Shown here in pieces: positions 16,038-24,665 of a DNA stretch of 42,933 bases. Under the pieces are notes generated by a model. It was not told the DNA's origin. It did not search any database and saw nothing but the letters and a program-made list of their open reading frames with translations. Position 1 is the first letter of the stretch, and each line of letters opens with the position of its first letter. Source of the DNA: an uncultured Lachnospiraceae bacterium (GTDB lineage Bacteria; Bacillota; Clostridia; Lachnospirales; Lachnospiraceae); NCBI GenBank assembly GCA_946554445.1, contig CAMNSD010000035.1, positions 1 through 42,933 on the forward strand. The letters are read 5' to 3'. Position numbers and translations under genes: made by a program.

Positions 16038-19000
16038 ATGGCGATTTCATTTACAGACAGACAAAGACAGGTAATCGATACCCGCGGATGTAATCTTTTA
16101 GTGTCAGCAGCGGCGGGTTCCGGCAAGACGGCAGTGTTGGTGGAGCGGATTGTGAAGATGGTGAGCGAAGGGGAAAACCCGGCGGATATCGACCGGCTTT
16201 TGGTGGTTACTTTCACCAATGCGGCGGCGGCAGAGATGCGGGAGCGGATCAGTGCGGCCTTAAATGACAGGCTGACACGTGATCCGGAGAATGAGCATCT
16301 GCAGCGGCAGGTGACGCTTCTATATAATGCCCAGATTACAACCATAGACAGTTTCTGTCTCTTTATACTCCGCAATCAGTTCCACACCATCGGCCTGGAT
16401 CCCGGTTTCCGGATTGGGGAGGAGGGAGAAGTGCGTCTTTTGCGGAAGGATATGCTGGCGCAGGTTCTGGAGGAGGCTTATACAGAGGCAGATCCCGCTT
16501 TTTTGAACTGTATGGAGTATTTCAGCGTAGGCAGCCGGGATGAGGCGGCGGAGGAAGTGGTGTGGAAGCTATATGATTTTGCTATGAGTATGCCCTTCCC
16601 AGAAGAATGGCTGATGGAGAGGAAGAAAGATTATTCCCTTTCCGTTATGGATGGAGGGATGTCAAAGGAAGAGGCGGGAAATGGACTGAACAGCGAATCT
16701 GGGACAGGACAGAAAGGGATAGACCTGATGTCTTTAGCGTGGATGCAGGACATGTTGGTGCACGTGCAGTACCTGCTTTCTGACTGTGTGGATAAGTTAC
16801 AGGCGGCTGTCAGGCTCAGCGAGGAACCAGACGGGCCTTACCATTATGGTCCTCTTTTGGAGCGGGAACTGGAGATGGTGGAACGGCTGAGAAAACGGTG
16901 TAGGATGTGTCTGGAGTCAGATTACAACGAACTCTGTGCGGCTTTTGAGAACATAAAGTTTGACCGTCTTCCCTCCAAAAAGGACGACACCATCTCCATC
17001 GTTAAGCGGGAACTGGCCAAGAGTCTCCGCAATGAGGTGAAGGAAGAACTGCAGGAGATACGCGGGGATTTCTTCTTTCAGACCAGCGAACAGTTGGAAG
17101 CGCAGATGGCAGTTTGCGGGGTGGCGGTGGAGGCCTTGGTAGATTTGACACTGCGTTTTAAGAAAGCCTTTGATGAGAAGAAACGGGAGAAGAATCTGCT
17201 GGATTTTGATGATATTGAACATTTTGCATTGCAGATTCTGCTTTGCAAAGAGGGAGACCGCTGTGAACCTACGGAGACGGCCTTGGCTTATCGCAGTCAT
17301 TTCCAGGAAATCCTAATCGATGAATATCAGGACAGCAACTTGGTACAGGAATATCTCCTGTCTGCCGTCTCCGGCGAGGCGGAGGGCAGATATAACCGCT
17401 TTATGGTTGGGGATGTCAAACAGAGTATTTATAAATTCCGTCTGGCCAGACCGGAGTTGTTTTTGGAAAAATATGAGGCCTATGCGGACAAATCACAGGA
17501 AGACCATGTCAGGAGGATTGACCTGCACCAGAATTTCCGCAGCAGACCGGAGGTGCTTGCCAGTGTCAACGGGATTTTTGAACAGATTATGGGTAAAGAT
17601 GTGGGCGGCATTGTTTATGACGATCTGGCGGCCCTGCATGCGGGAGCGGTATATCCGGAAAGGGAAGCTGTCGATACAAAATTTTCTGAGGCAGAAACCT
17701 GTGGAGCCAAGACAGAACTGCTTCTTTTCCAGACACAGGATAAGCCGGAGGAGATATCGGTCAGAGAGCAGGAGGCTTATGGGATAGCGGCTAAGATCAA
17801 GCAGCTTTTAAGAGAATTCCAAGTGACAGACAAGGAGAGTGGACAGCTGCGCAGGGCATCCTATCGGGATATTGTGATCTTACTGCGCACTATGTCTGGC
17901 TGGGATGAAGTCTTTAAGCGGGTATTGGAGGAGGAGCAGATTCCGGTGCATATGACTTCCAGAACCGGTTATTTTGCAGCCAGTGAAGTGCAGGAGCTCT
18001 TACATTTTCTGCGGATTCTGGACAATCCTTTGCAGGATATTCCGCTCTATGGGGTGCTGCATTCTGGTCTGGGCGGTTTCACGGAAGAGGAGATCGCGTT
18101 GGTGCGGTCGGCGTATCCGAAGAAAAAATATCTGTATGATGCGCTGGTGCTGTGCAGCGGGGCAGAGGATGTCGAAGGGATAGTGACCGAAGCAGAGGGT
18201 ATGTTGACAGCGGTGAACGAGAATCACAAGGGAACGGATGTGCCGGAAATCAGGATAGAGAATACCTTGCGTGAGAAGATTGCCGCATTTTTAAAACGCC
18301 TGACAATATACCGCGGTATGGCCACATATTTAAGCGTCCATGAACTTTTACAGATCATTCTGCGGGAGACGGGCTATTTGAACTATGTGGCCGCCAAACC
18401 GGAGGGCGGTAAGCGCCGGGCAAATGTAGAGATGCTCTTGGTCAAAGCGGCGGAGTATGAGAAGACCAGCTATTTCGGACTCTATCATTTCCTGCGTTAC
18501 ATGGAGCAACTGGAAAAGTACGAGGTGGATTACGGCGAAGCCGGTTTACAGGATGAGAATGCGGATGTGGTGCGCATTATGAGTATCCATAAGAGTAAGG
18601 GATTGGAATTTCCCATCTGTATTGTGGCGGGCCTTTCTAAAAAATTCCAGACCAGGGAGGTCAATAGCCATTTGGTGGTGGATGTGGATGCGGGAGTCGG
18701 CGTGGACTATGTCAATCCGCAGATGCGTGTACGGGGGCGGAATCTTCGCAGAAACGCCATTTCTGTCAGGTTGAAAAGGGACAATTTGGCGGAGGAACTG
18801 CGAGTGCTTTATGTGGCGATGACCAGGGCAAAAGAGAAATTGATACTGACTGCCGTAGTCAATAATGCAGAAAAGACGGCGGCAGCTTTGATGCCCATAC
18901 AGAAACGGGAACAGCTGACGCTCTCCTATGGAACGCTTCTGGCGCAGGACAGTTTTCTATCTCTTGTGTTAGCAGCGCTTGCCAGGAACAGATGTCTGGA

Positions 19001-19946
19001 TGAATTTTACAGCGCCTGTGCGTTGGAAGTCTGTGACCAGGGAGCATATTATCATAAGGACATGCAGATCAAAGTATCTCTGAGCGGCTGGGAGGAGACA
19101 GTGGAAGAGAAGGTGGAGGAAACCCTGTTCAGGGAGGAGGCCAGACGGCAGCTTCTTTTGTCGGATCCCCAAAAAGATGTGGATGCAGGACTTATGACGC
19201 AGCTGTCATATCAATTTTCCTATCGGTATCCTCATGACAATCTGAAAGATCTCTATACTAAAACTACGGTATCGGAGTTAAAAAAAGCCGGAATGCAGGA
19301 GGAAACAGACTTTTCGTTCAAATTATATGAGGAGGAGCCGGTGGTGCCGTATCTGCCGAAATTTATTGGGACTGACGACACCGTCACAGGTTCCATGCGT
19401 GGAAGCGCCTTTCATAAAGTGATGGAACTCTTTGATTTTACAGAACTGACCAAAGAAGTCAATAACAATAAAGAGGCAGCGGAAGCGCTTTTGCAAAAGC
19501 AGATCGACAGGATGCGGCAAGAGCAGGTATTGTCCGAAGAATACTACCAGATGCTTTCCGTGCCGCGGCTGGCAGGTTTTTTACAGACAGAGGCAGCCCT
19601 GCGGATGGCAGAGGCAGCCAGACAGGGCAGATTGTATAAAGAACAGCCCTTTGTGATGGGGCTGACAGCCGATCGGCTGAAATCCTCTTTTCCATCGGAG
19701 GAGACGGTGTTGATTCAGGGAATCATCGACGTGTTTTTTGAGGAGGAGGATGGTTATGTGGTGTTGGATTATAAGACGGATGCCGTAGAACGGCCGGAAG
19801 AACTGGTGAAGCGGTATCAGGTGCAGCTTGCTTATTACAGCGAGGTGTTGGAACAGCTTTCCGGATATCGGAAAGACGGCAGTGGCAAGCGGGTGAAGGA
19901 GCGGATCATTTATTCATTCCGGTTGGGGCAGGAGATTCCGGTCTAA
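16038..19946 (+). CDS. addA: ATP-dependent helicase/nuclease subunit A (AddA)
   Basis: A 1302-residue UvrD/Rep-type helicase with a C-terminal RecB-like nuclease. The Q motif FTDRQRQVIDTRG is followed by Walker A SAAAGSGKTAVLVERI (about residues 29-44); later come LIDEYQDSN (helicase motif II, about 430), VGDVKQSIYKFRLA and VRIMSIHKSKGLEFP. The nuclease motif is YVVLDYKTD with QLAYYSEVLEQ (about 1240-1275). It is the motor and one nuclease of AddAB. It lies 95 bp after addB, across the coding-type repeat, with AGCAGGACAGCAGG as the ribosome region. Full length; no damaged motif seen. Confidence 0.97.
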   Translation: MAISFTDRQRQVIDTRGCNLLVSAAAGSGKTAVLVERIVKMVSEGENPADIDRLLVVTFTNAAAAEMRERISAALNDRLTRDPENEHLQRQVTLLYNAQITTIDSFCLFILRNQFHTIGLDPGFRIGEEGEVRLLRKDMLAQVLEEAYTEADPAFLNCMEYFSVGSRDEAAEEVVWKLYDFAMSMPFPEEWLMERKKDYSLSVMDGGMSKEEAGNGLNSESGTGQKGIDLMSLAWMQDMLVHVQYLLSDCVDKLQAAVRLSEEPDGPYHYGPLLERELEMVERLRKRCRMCLESDYNELCAAFENIKFDRLPSKKDDTISIVKRELAKSLRNEVKEELQEIRGDFFFQTSEQLEAQMAVCGVAVEALVDLTLRFKKAFDEKKREKNLLDFDDIEHFALQILLCKEGDRCEPTETALAYRSHFQEILIDEYQDSNLVQEYLLSAVSGEAEGRYNRFMVGDVKQSIYKFRLARPELFLEKYEAYADKSQEDHVRRIDLHQNFRSRPEVLASVNGIFEQIMGKDVGGIVYDDLAALHAGAVYPEREAVDTKFSEAETCGAKTELLLFQTQDKPEEISVREQEAYGIAAKIKQLLREFQVTDKESGQLRRASYRDIVILLRTMSGWDEVFKRVLEEEQIPVHMTSRTGYFAASEVQELLHFLRILDNPLQDIPLYGVLHSGLGGFTEEEIALVRSAYPKKKYLYDALVLCSGAEDVEGIVTEAEGMLTAVNENHKGTDVPEIRIENTLREKIAAFLKRLTIYRGMATYLSVHELLQIILRETGYLNYVAAKPEGGKRRANVEMLLVKAAEYEKTSYFGLYHFLRYMEQLEKYEVDYGEAGLQDENADVVRIMSIHKSKGLEFPICIVAGLSKKFQTREVNSHLVVDVDAGVGVDYVNPQMRVRGRNLRRNAISVRLKRDNLAEELRVLYVAMTRAKEKLILTAVVNNAEKTAAALMPIQKREQLTLSYGTLLAQDSFLSLVLAALARNRCLDEFYSACALEVCDQGAYYHKDMQIKVSLSGWEETVEEKVEETLFREEARRQLLLSDPQKDVDAGLMTQLSYQFSYRYPHDNLKDLYTKTTVSELKKAGMQEETDFSFKLYEEEPVVPYLPKFIGTDDTVTGSMRGSAFHKVMELFDFTELTKEVNNNKEAAEALLQKQIDRMRQEQVLSEEYYQMLSVPRLAGFLQTEAALRMAEAARQGRLYKEQPFVMGLTADRLKSSFPSEETVLIQGIIDVFFEEEDGYVVLDYKTDAVERPEELVKRYQVQLAYYSEVLEQLSGYRKDGSGKRVKERIIYSFRLGQEIPV

Positions 19947-19948
19947 AT

Positions 19949-20053
19949 GTACGAGGGAAAATCACGGTACGAGGGAAATCACTAAGTTCGGAAATACCTC
20001 ACTAAGTGATTTCATGCCTCGTACTAGAGAATGCCCTCTAAAGGGCATTCTCT
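19949..20053 (+). repeat. Paired-hairpin intergenic element, copy 1
   Basis: GTACGAGG occurs twice (19949-19956 and 19967-19974). The second, extended by GAAATCACT, pairs with AGTGATTTC and CCTCGTAC (20017-20024). It is followed after one base by a perfect 11-bp hairpin AGAGAATGCCC / GGGCATTCTCT (20026-20036 and 20043-20053). A related pair of hairpins lies between ktrB and ktrA at 22642-22755. Confidence 0.7.
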
Positions 20054-20075
20054 GTGTGTAACTATCCCATATGTT

Positions 20076-20117
20076 AAAAGTGGTATGACATGGAACAAGC
20101 CATATCATACCACTTTT
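20076..20117. terminator. Bidirectional terminator between addA and the DHH gene
   Basis: The two 18-nt arms AAAAGTGGTATGACATGG and CCATATCATACCACTTTT pair with a single mismatch around an AACAAG loop. With A-rich and T-rich ends it can terminate transcription from both convergent genes. Confidence 0.8.
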
Positions 20118-20140
20118 GTAAATCCTGTGATTAATATTCT

Positions 20141-21073
20141 TTATACTTCTTTATAATAGTCGTCATAGTTGACCAGTTCATCTAACAGTTTGGGAAGCTG
20201 TTCGTCCATGGTCTCATTGGAGAACTGGCAGGTGCCCACTGCTTTGTGCCCTCCGCCGCCGTATTTTAACATCAGGCTGCCCACATTCACATGGGAGGTG
20301 CGGTTTAAGACGCTGTAACCAACTGCTGCGGAACAGCCCATGCCGCCGCGGCCATTGACGATCCATGCGGAGATGTTCTGTTCAGGATACATGCTGTAGA
20401 TTAAGAAGCGGTTGCCGGAGTAGATGGGATCCACCCCTCTTAAATCGGAGATGATCACATCCTTTTCTACCCGCGTATGCGCTTTTACCATTTCACGGAA
20501 CTTTTCGTCCTGTTCGTGATAGATAGCGATACGCTCCTGCACATCGGGCAGGGCGAGGATTTCTTCGGTGCTCATGGTACGGCAGCATTCCATCAGTTTT
20601 TCCATCAGCTGATAGTTGGAAATTGTGAAATTGCGCCATCTACCGAGACCGGTGCGGGGATCCATCAGGAAACCGACAAGAATCCATCCGGTGGGATTCT
20701 GAATCTCATCGATGGTGAGATTGCCGGAATCCACTTTGTCCACGGCTTCCATCATATCGTCAAAATGGGAAAAACGTTCCTGGCCGCCGTAATATTCATA
20801 AATAATACGTGCGCAGGAAGGGGTGATACGGCTTTCGCCTTTATATTTGCCCTTCAGTTCATTGCGTTCATGTTCACTGGAGTGGTGGTCAAACCACAGA
20901 CCGCACCCTTCCACAAAGGGAACGTTTGCCAGCACATCGTTTTCATTGATTTCTACCAGCCCATCCTGCAGATCCTTGGGATGAGCAAATTTCCAACTGT
21001 CGATCAGACCGACCTCTTTTAAGAGGGCGCCACAGGCCAGACCGTCAAAATCAGATCGTGTTACTAATCTCAT
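20141..21073 (-). CDS. DHH family phosphoesterase (DHH/DHHA1; nanoRNase, pAp phosphatase or exopolyphosphatase-like)
   Basis: A 310-residue protein with the two DHH-superfamily domains. The N-terminal domain shows SDFDGLACGALL (about residues 7-18, metal aspartates) and the name motif WFDHHSS (about 61-67). The C-terminal DHHA1 domain has GGGGHKAVGTCQF (about 273-285). Relatives are manganese-dependent enzymes that hydrolyse short RNAs, pAp, cyclic dinucleotide products or inorganic polyphosphate. The sequence does not tell which substrate applies. It is convergent with addA and divergent from ktrB, with its own promoter. Confidence 0.85.
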   Translation of the reverse strand: MRLVTRSDFDGLACGALLKEVGLIDSWKFAHPKDLQDGLVEINENDVLANVPFVEGCGLWFDHHSSEHERNELKGKYKGESRITPSCARIIYEYYGGQERFSHFDDMMEAVDKVDSGNLTIDEIQNPTGWILVGFLMDPRTGLGRWRNFTISNYQLMEKLMECCRTMSTEEILALPDVQERIAIYHEQDEKFREMVKAHTRVEKDVIISDLRGVDPIYSGNRFLIYSMYPEQNISAWIVNGRGGMGCSAAVGYSVLNRTSHVNVGSLMLKYGGGGHKAVGTCQFSNETMDEQLPKLLDELVNYDDYYKEV

Positions 21074-21171
21074 AGCCTATTCTCCTTATCCGTTTAATTT
21101 CCCCGTGCTTTGTCTAAACGCGGCATCGAAAACACATATATATTTCCAGCCGTCAGTCAAATCTTATTAAA

Positions 21172-21200
21172 ATTATATAAGATGTGAACGACCTTTTCAA
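21172..21200 (-). promoter_or_regulatory. Promoter of the DHH phosphoesterase gene
   Basis: On the minus strand, -35 TTGAAA (plus-strand 21195-21200) and a perfect -10 TATAAT (21172-21177) are spaced by 17 bp, giving a start about 90 bp before the minus-strand ATG at 21073. Confidence 0.65.
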
Positions 21201-21289
21201 GATAAAGATTTCGTGGTATCATGAGTAACGTATAAAATTATTGTTTAGAACTATATAAAATCGTTGGTATAACGGTTTTGAAGGCGTAG

Positions 21290-22642
21290 ATGATGAATAA
21301 AAAGCGTATTAAAAAGAGACTTTCTTCCTCCCGGATTATATTGTTGGGTTTTCTGGGGGTGATTCTATGCGGAGCCCTGTTTTTGATGCTGCCATTCTCC
21401 ACGGCGGATGGCAGGGGCGCCTCCTTTTTGGACGCCCTGTTTGTGGCCACTTCAGCCACCTGTGTGACAGGGCTTGTGACGCAGGATACTGCCACATACT
21501 GGTCGATGTTTGGCAAGGCGGTGATTCTGGTCCTGATTCAGATTGGCGGTTTGGGCGTGATCACGATTGCGGTGTCGGTGGCCAGGTTTTCCGGCCGCAA
21601 GATTGGCCTGATGCAGCGCAGTACCATGCAGGAAGCGATTGCTGCACCGCAAATGGGCGGTATTGTGCGGCTTACGGGTTTTATCTTGAAAATGGTGGTC
21701 CTGATTGAAGTGCTCGGCGCAGTCCTGTTGATGCCGCCTATGATCGCAGAGTTTGGCGTGTGGAAGGGAATCGGATATGCCGTTTTTCATTCCATCTCAG
21801 CTTTCTGTAATGCGGGATTTGACCTGATGGGCGTGAAGGAACCGTATTCTTCCCTGACTTCTTACCTTGGTCATCCATTGATCAATCTTGTGATCATGCT
21901 GTTGATCATAGTGGGCGGTATCGGTTTTTTGACCTGGGATGATATCCGGTGCAACCGCCTGCATCTGCGCAGGTATCGTATGCAGAGTAAGGTCATTTTG
22001 TGTGTGACGGCATTTCTGCTCGTTGTGCCGGCGGTGTATTTTTATTTCTGTGAATTTGGAAGACCAGTCTGGGCCGGGATGAGTACGGGGGAAAAGGTGT
22101 TTGCCTCGGCTTTTCAGTCGGTCACAGCCCGCACGGCCGGGTTTAATACGGTTGATCTGTCAAAGCTTACGGAATCGGGACAGATGATCTTTATCATTCT
22201 GATGCTGATCGGCGGTTCTCCTGGTTCTACGGCGGGCGGTATGAAGAATACCACCGTTGCAGTATTATTTGCCACTGCCATCGCGGTGTTTCGCAGAAGA
22301 CCGAACGCTCATATTTTTGGCAGGAGGATTCCCAATGATACGGCCCACTATGCGGCCACCGTCCTGCTGTTGTATACGGTGCTGTTTCTGGCAGGCGGTA
22401 TTTTCATCAGTTATCAGGAGGGAATGCCGGTTATGCCAGCACTGTTCGAAGCGGCTTCTGCCATTGGTACTGTGGGTGTGACGCTGGGTATCACGCCGAC
22501 CTTGAGTACAGCTTCTAAGCTGGTGTTGGTTCTTCTGATGTTCTGGGGAAGAGTGGGCGGCATGACTATTGTATACGCTGCATTGGCAACGAAACATCCC
22601 TACGTGTCCGAATACCCGCAGGAGAAGATTACAGTAGGTTAG
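21290..22642 (+). CDS. ktrB: TrkH/KtrB-type potassium uptake membrane subunit
   Basis: A 450-residue protein with at least eight hydrophobic segments. The four pore-loop filter segments of the TrkH/KtrB superfamily are visible: TSATCVTGLV (about residues 62-71), SAFCNAGFDLMG (about 169-180), VTARTAGFNTVD (about 277-288) and ASAIGTVGVTLG (about 392-403). It conducts K+ (with Na+ in many KtrB) into the cell and is gated by the KtrA ring, encoded about 200 bp downstream. The length is closer to KtrB than to TrkH. No ydaO-type c-di-AMP riboswitch was recognised in the 216 bp upstream. Confidence 0.92.
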   Translation: MMNKKRIKKRLSSSRIILLGFLGVILCGALFLMLPFSTADGRGASFLDALFVATSATCVTGLVTQDTATYWSMFGKAVILVLIQIGGLGVITIAVSVARFSGRKIGLMQRSTMQEAIAAPQMGGIVRLTGFILKMVVLIEVLGAVLLMPPMIAEFGVWKGIGYAVFHSISAFCNAGFDLMGVKEPYSSLTSYLGHPLINLVIMLLIIVGGIGFLTWDDIRCNRLHLRRYRMQSKVILCVTAFLLVVPAVYFYFCEFGRPVWAGMSTGEKVFASAFQSVTARTAGFNTVDLSKLTESGQMIFIILMLIGGSPGSTAGGMKNTTVAVLFATAIAVFRRRPNAHIFGRRIPNDTAHYAATVLLLYTVLFLAGGIFISYQEGMPVMPALFEAASAIGTVGVTLGITPTLSTASKLVLVLLMFWGRVGGMTIVYAALATKHPYVSEYPQEKITVG

Positions 22643-22755
22643 TGCGAGAAGAACTTCTAAAGACGTCCCGCCATTGGACGGGACGCCAAGAAGTTCTAGA
22701 AGTTGTTTTGCAACTTCTTCTCGCACTGGAGAATGCCTGAAGTACGGCATTCTCC
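22642..22755 (+). repeat. Paired-hairpin intergenic element, copy 2 (between ktrB and ktrA)
   Basis: GTGCGAGAAG (22642-22651) pairs perfectly with CTTCTCGCAC (22717-22726) and encloses a GTCCCG/CGGGAC hairpin and a GAAGTTG/CAACTTC hairpin. After one base comes a perfect 10-bp hairpin GGAGAATGCC (22728-22737) / GGCATTCTCC (22746-22755). The plan and the GAGAATGCC stem match the element at 19949-20053. It may lower ktrA relative to ktrB or stabilise transcript ends. Confidence 0.7.
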
Positions 22756-22840
22756 GCATGAATTAAGCATGGATTAGAGATGAATCGGGCGTGAATCAGG
22801 CATGGATTAGAAATAGAAAAAACAATGACGGAGGAAGATT

Positions 22841-23488
22841 ATGAAATCAATCTTATTGGTCGGTCTGGGAAGGTTTGGCCGTCATATCGCAGAGAAATTG
22901 AATGAATTGGGGCATCAGGTGATGGCTGTGGATAAGAAAGAAGAAAGGGTGGATGCGATTCTGCCAATCGTGACCAACGCCCAGATTGGGGACAGTACCA
23001 ATGCGGACTTCTTAAGGTCCTTGGGAATCCGTAACTTTGACCTGTGTATTGTGGCCATCGGAGATGACTTTCAGGGTTCGCTGGAAACAACTTCTTTATT
23101 GAAAGAGTTGGGAGCGAAGATGGTGGTATCCCGTGCGGCGGGCGATGTGCAGGCCAAGTTTCTGTCAAGAAACGGGGCGGATGACATCGTCTATCCGGAG
23201 AAACAGCTGGCCAACTGGACGGCGATACGCTACAGTGCGGATCACATCTTTGACTATATTGAACTGGACGAGGAGCATGCGATCGTGGAAGTGTCCGTAC
23301 CGGAGGAATGGGTGGATAAGACCATCGGTGAACTGGATGTCCGTAAGCGCTACGGGCTCAATATCATGGCGCTGAAAAAGGACGAGAGGATGAATTTGGC
23401 GATTACGCCGGATACCCGCGTGTCGAAGGATTATACGCTCTTAGTTTTGGGGACGATGAAGCAGGTGCAGAAAGTGTTTCATATCTGA
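22841..23488 (+). CDS. ktrA: TrkA/KtrA-type potassium uptake regulatory subunit (RCK)
   Basis: A 215-residue single-RCK protein of KtrA length (TrkA of E. coli is twice as long). The N-terminal nucleotide-binding Rossmann motif is LVGLGRFGRHIAEKL (about residues 5-19), with acidic residues in AVDKKEERVD (about 28-37) that would contact the ribose of NAD(H) or adenine nucleotides. The RCK_C domain (about 138-215) ends with VLGTMKQVQKVF; in KtrA proteins it binds c-di-AMP. It forms the ring that gates KtrB. The ribosome site is GGAGGAAG. A sensor-like gene begins only 20 bp downstream, so some readthrough is likely. Confidence 0.92.
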   Translation: MKSILLVGLGRFGRHIAEKLNELGHQVMAVDKKEERVDAILPIVTNAQIGDSTNADFLRSLGIRNFDLCIVAIGDDFQGSLETTSLLKELGAKMVVSRAAGDVQAKFLSRNGADDIVYPEKQLANWTAIRYSADHIFDYIELDEEHAIVEVSVPEEWVDKTIGELDVRKRYGLNIMALKKDERMNLAITPDTRVSKDYTLLVLGTMKQVQKVFHI

Positions 23489-23507
23489 GTACAAAGAGGA
23501 AATACCA

Positions 23508-24665
23508 TTGAAAGACAATAATCCCGCAGACAAAACAAAATGGAATAGAAATCCAAATACTTGGATTATGCTGCTGACGATCGTCTGTGTGGCTGCCACA
23601 CTGGTGATGGCGGTTTATGTGTTGTGGTTTTATCGCAGCAGTTCCCATGAGGAGACGGAGCAGACTGTTTATAATAAATACTATATGATGATCACGGAGG
23701 ACAATAAGTCTTCTATCTGGAGGTCAATCTATCAGGGCGCCATGGAGCAGGCTCTGGAGGAAAATGCGTATGTGGACTGGCTGGGGGATGATCTGTTTCA
23801 GGGATACAGTGTGGAAGAACAGATGCAGATTGCGATTGCGGCCGGGGTGGACGGTATCATCGTGACGGCCAATGAAGATGAAGGGATGACTGAACTGGTC
23901 AATCGAGCTGCGGAGGAAGAAATACCGGTGGTTACACTGTACGGAGACAATACTCAGAGCGCCCGCTGCAGTTTTGTGGGGATAGGAAGTTACAATCTGG
24001 GGCATGAGTATGGAAGGATGGCATTGCAGATTATCCGGGAGAAGCTGGCCGATCAGACTGTGATTTATACATCTGTAGGGGAGGACGAGGAGCAGGGCGT
24101 AGAGACACAATTTGAGGAGGTAAAGATAGGAAGCGCCAAGCGTCCCGTGAGGGTGGCCGTGATGGTCAATTCTTATGCACAGGGCCTGGACCAGAATATT
24201 CTCTGTTCCGGGATTCAGGAGACGATTGAGCAGGAGCGGGGAGAGGATTTGGCGATTGAGATGGAACTTTTGTCTGTGGATGATACCAATGCCTTTTCAG
24301 TGGAAGAATCCATCCGGGATATTTTTATGGAAAAGGACATCCCGGATATCATCATCTGTTTGAATGAATTGAATACCACCTGCGTCTATCAGGCGGTAGT
24401 GGATTATAATAAAGTGGGACAGGTCAATATCCTGGGATATTATGATTCTGACACGATCATCAATGCGATTGACAGGGGTGTCATATATGCCACGGTGGCC
24501 ATAGATACGGAGCAGATGGGGAGATTCTGCATCAACGCCTTGCAGGAATATCATGAGCTTGGCTATACCAGCCAATATTTCACCGCCGATATCAGATTGA
24601 TTAAGAAGGATAATGTGGAGGAATATCTGGGGAAAGGAGACTTAGCCAATGAGAACGATGAATAA
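23508..24665 (+). CDS. Membrane-anchored sugar-binding sensor protein (Peripla_BP_4, XylFII-like)
   Basis: A 385-residue protein with a TTG start, 7 bp after AAAGAGGA. It has no lipobox; instead one strong hydrophobic helix (about residues 18-42) anchors it. The outside domain resembles ribose/xylose-binding proteins (IAAGVDGIIVTANEDE; EIPVVTLYGDN). It overlaps the histidine kinase by 17 nt. In clostridial xylose regulation a membrane-tethered XylFII hands its sugar signal to LytS, and the order binding protein, kinase, YesN-type regulator, transporter is the same here. It therefore probably senses sugar rather than transporting it (inference). The sugar is unknown. Confidence 0.8.
   Translation: MKDNNPADKTKWNRNPNTWIMLLTIVCVAATLVMAVYVLWFYRSSSHEETEQTVYNKYYMMITEDNKSSIWRSIYQGAMEQALEENAYVDWLGDDLFQGYSVEEQMQIAIAAGVDGIIVTANEDEGMTELVNRAAEEEIPVVTLYGDNTQSARCSFVGIGSYNLGHEYGRMALQIIREKLADQTVIYTSVGEDEEQGVETQFEEVKIGSAKRPVRVAVMVNSYAQGLDQNILCSGIQETIEQERGEDLAIEMELLSVDDTNAFSVEESIRDIFMEKDIPDIIICLNELNTTCVYQAVVDYNKVGQVNILGYYDSDTIINAIDRGVIYATVAIDTEQMGRFCINALQEYHELGYTSQYFTADIRLIKKDNVEEYLGKGDLANENDE

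Noticed and set aside
20477..21022. 181-codon plus-strand open frame opposite the DHH gene
   Set aside because: It lies wholly antisense to a well-supported gene, has no ribosome site worth naming and resembles no known family.
21074..21289. ydaO (c-di-AMP) riboswitch upstream of ktrB
   Set aside because: The gap is short, AT-rich and partly used by the minus-strand DHH promoter; no ydaO-like conserved segments were seen.
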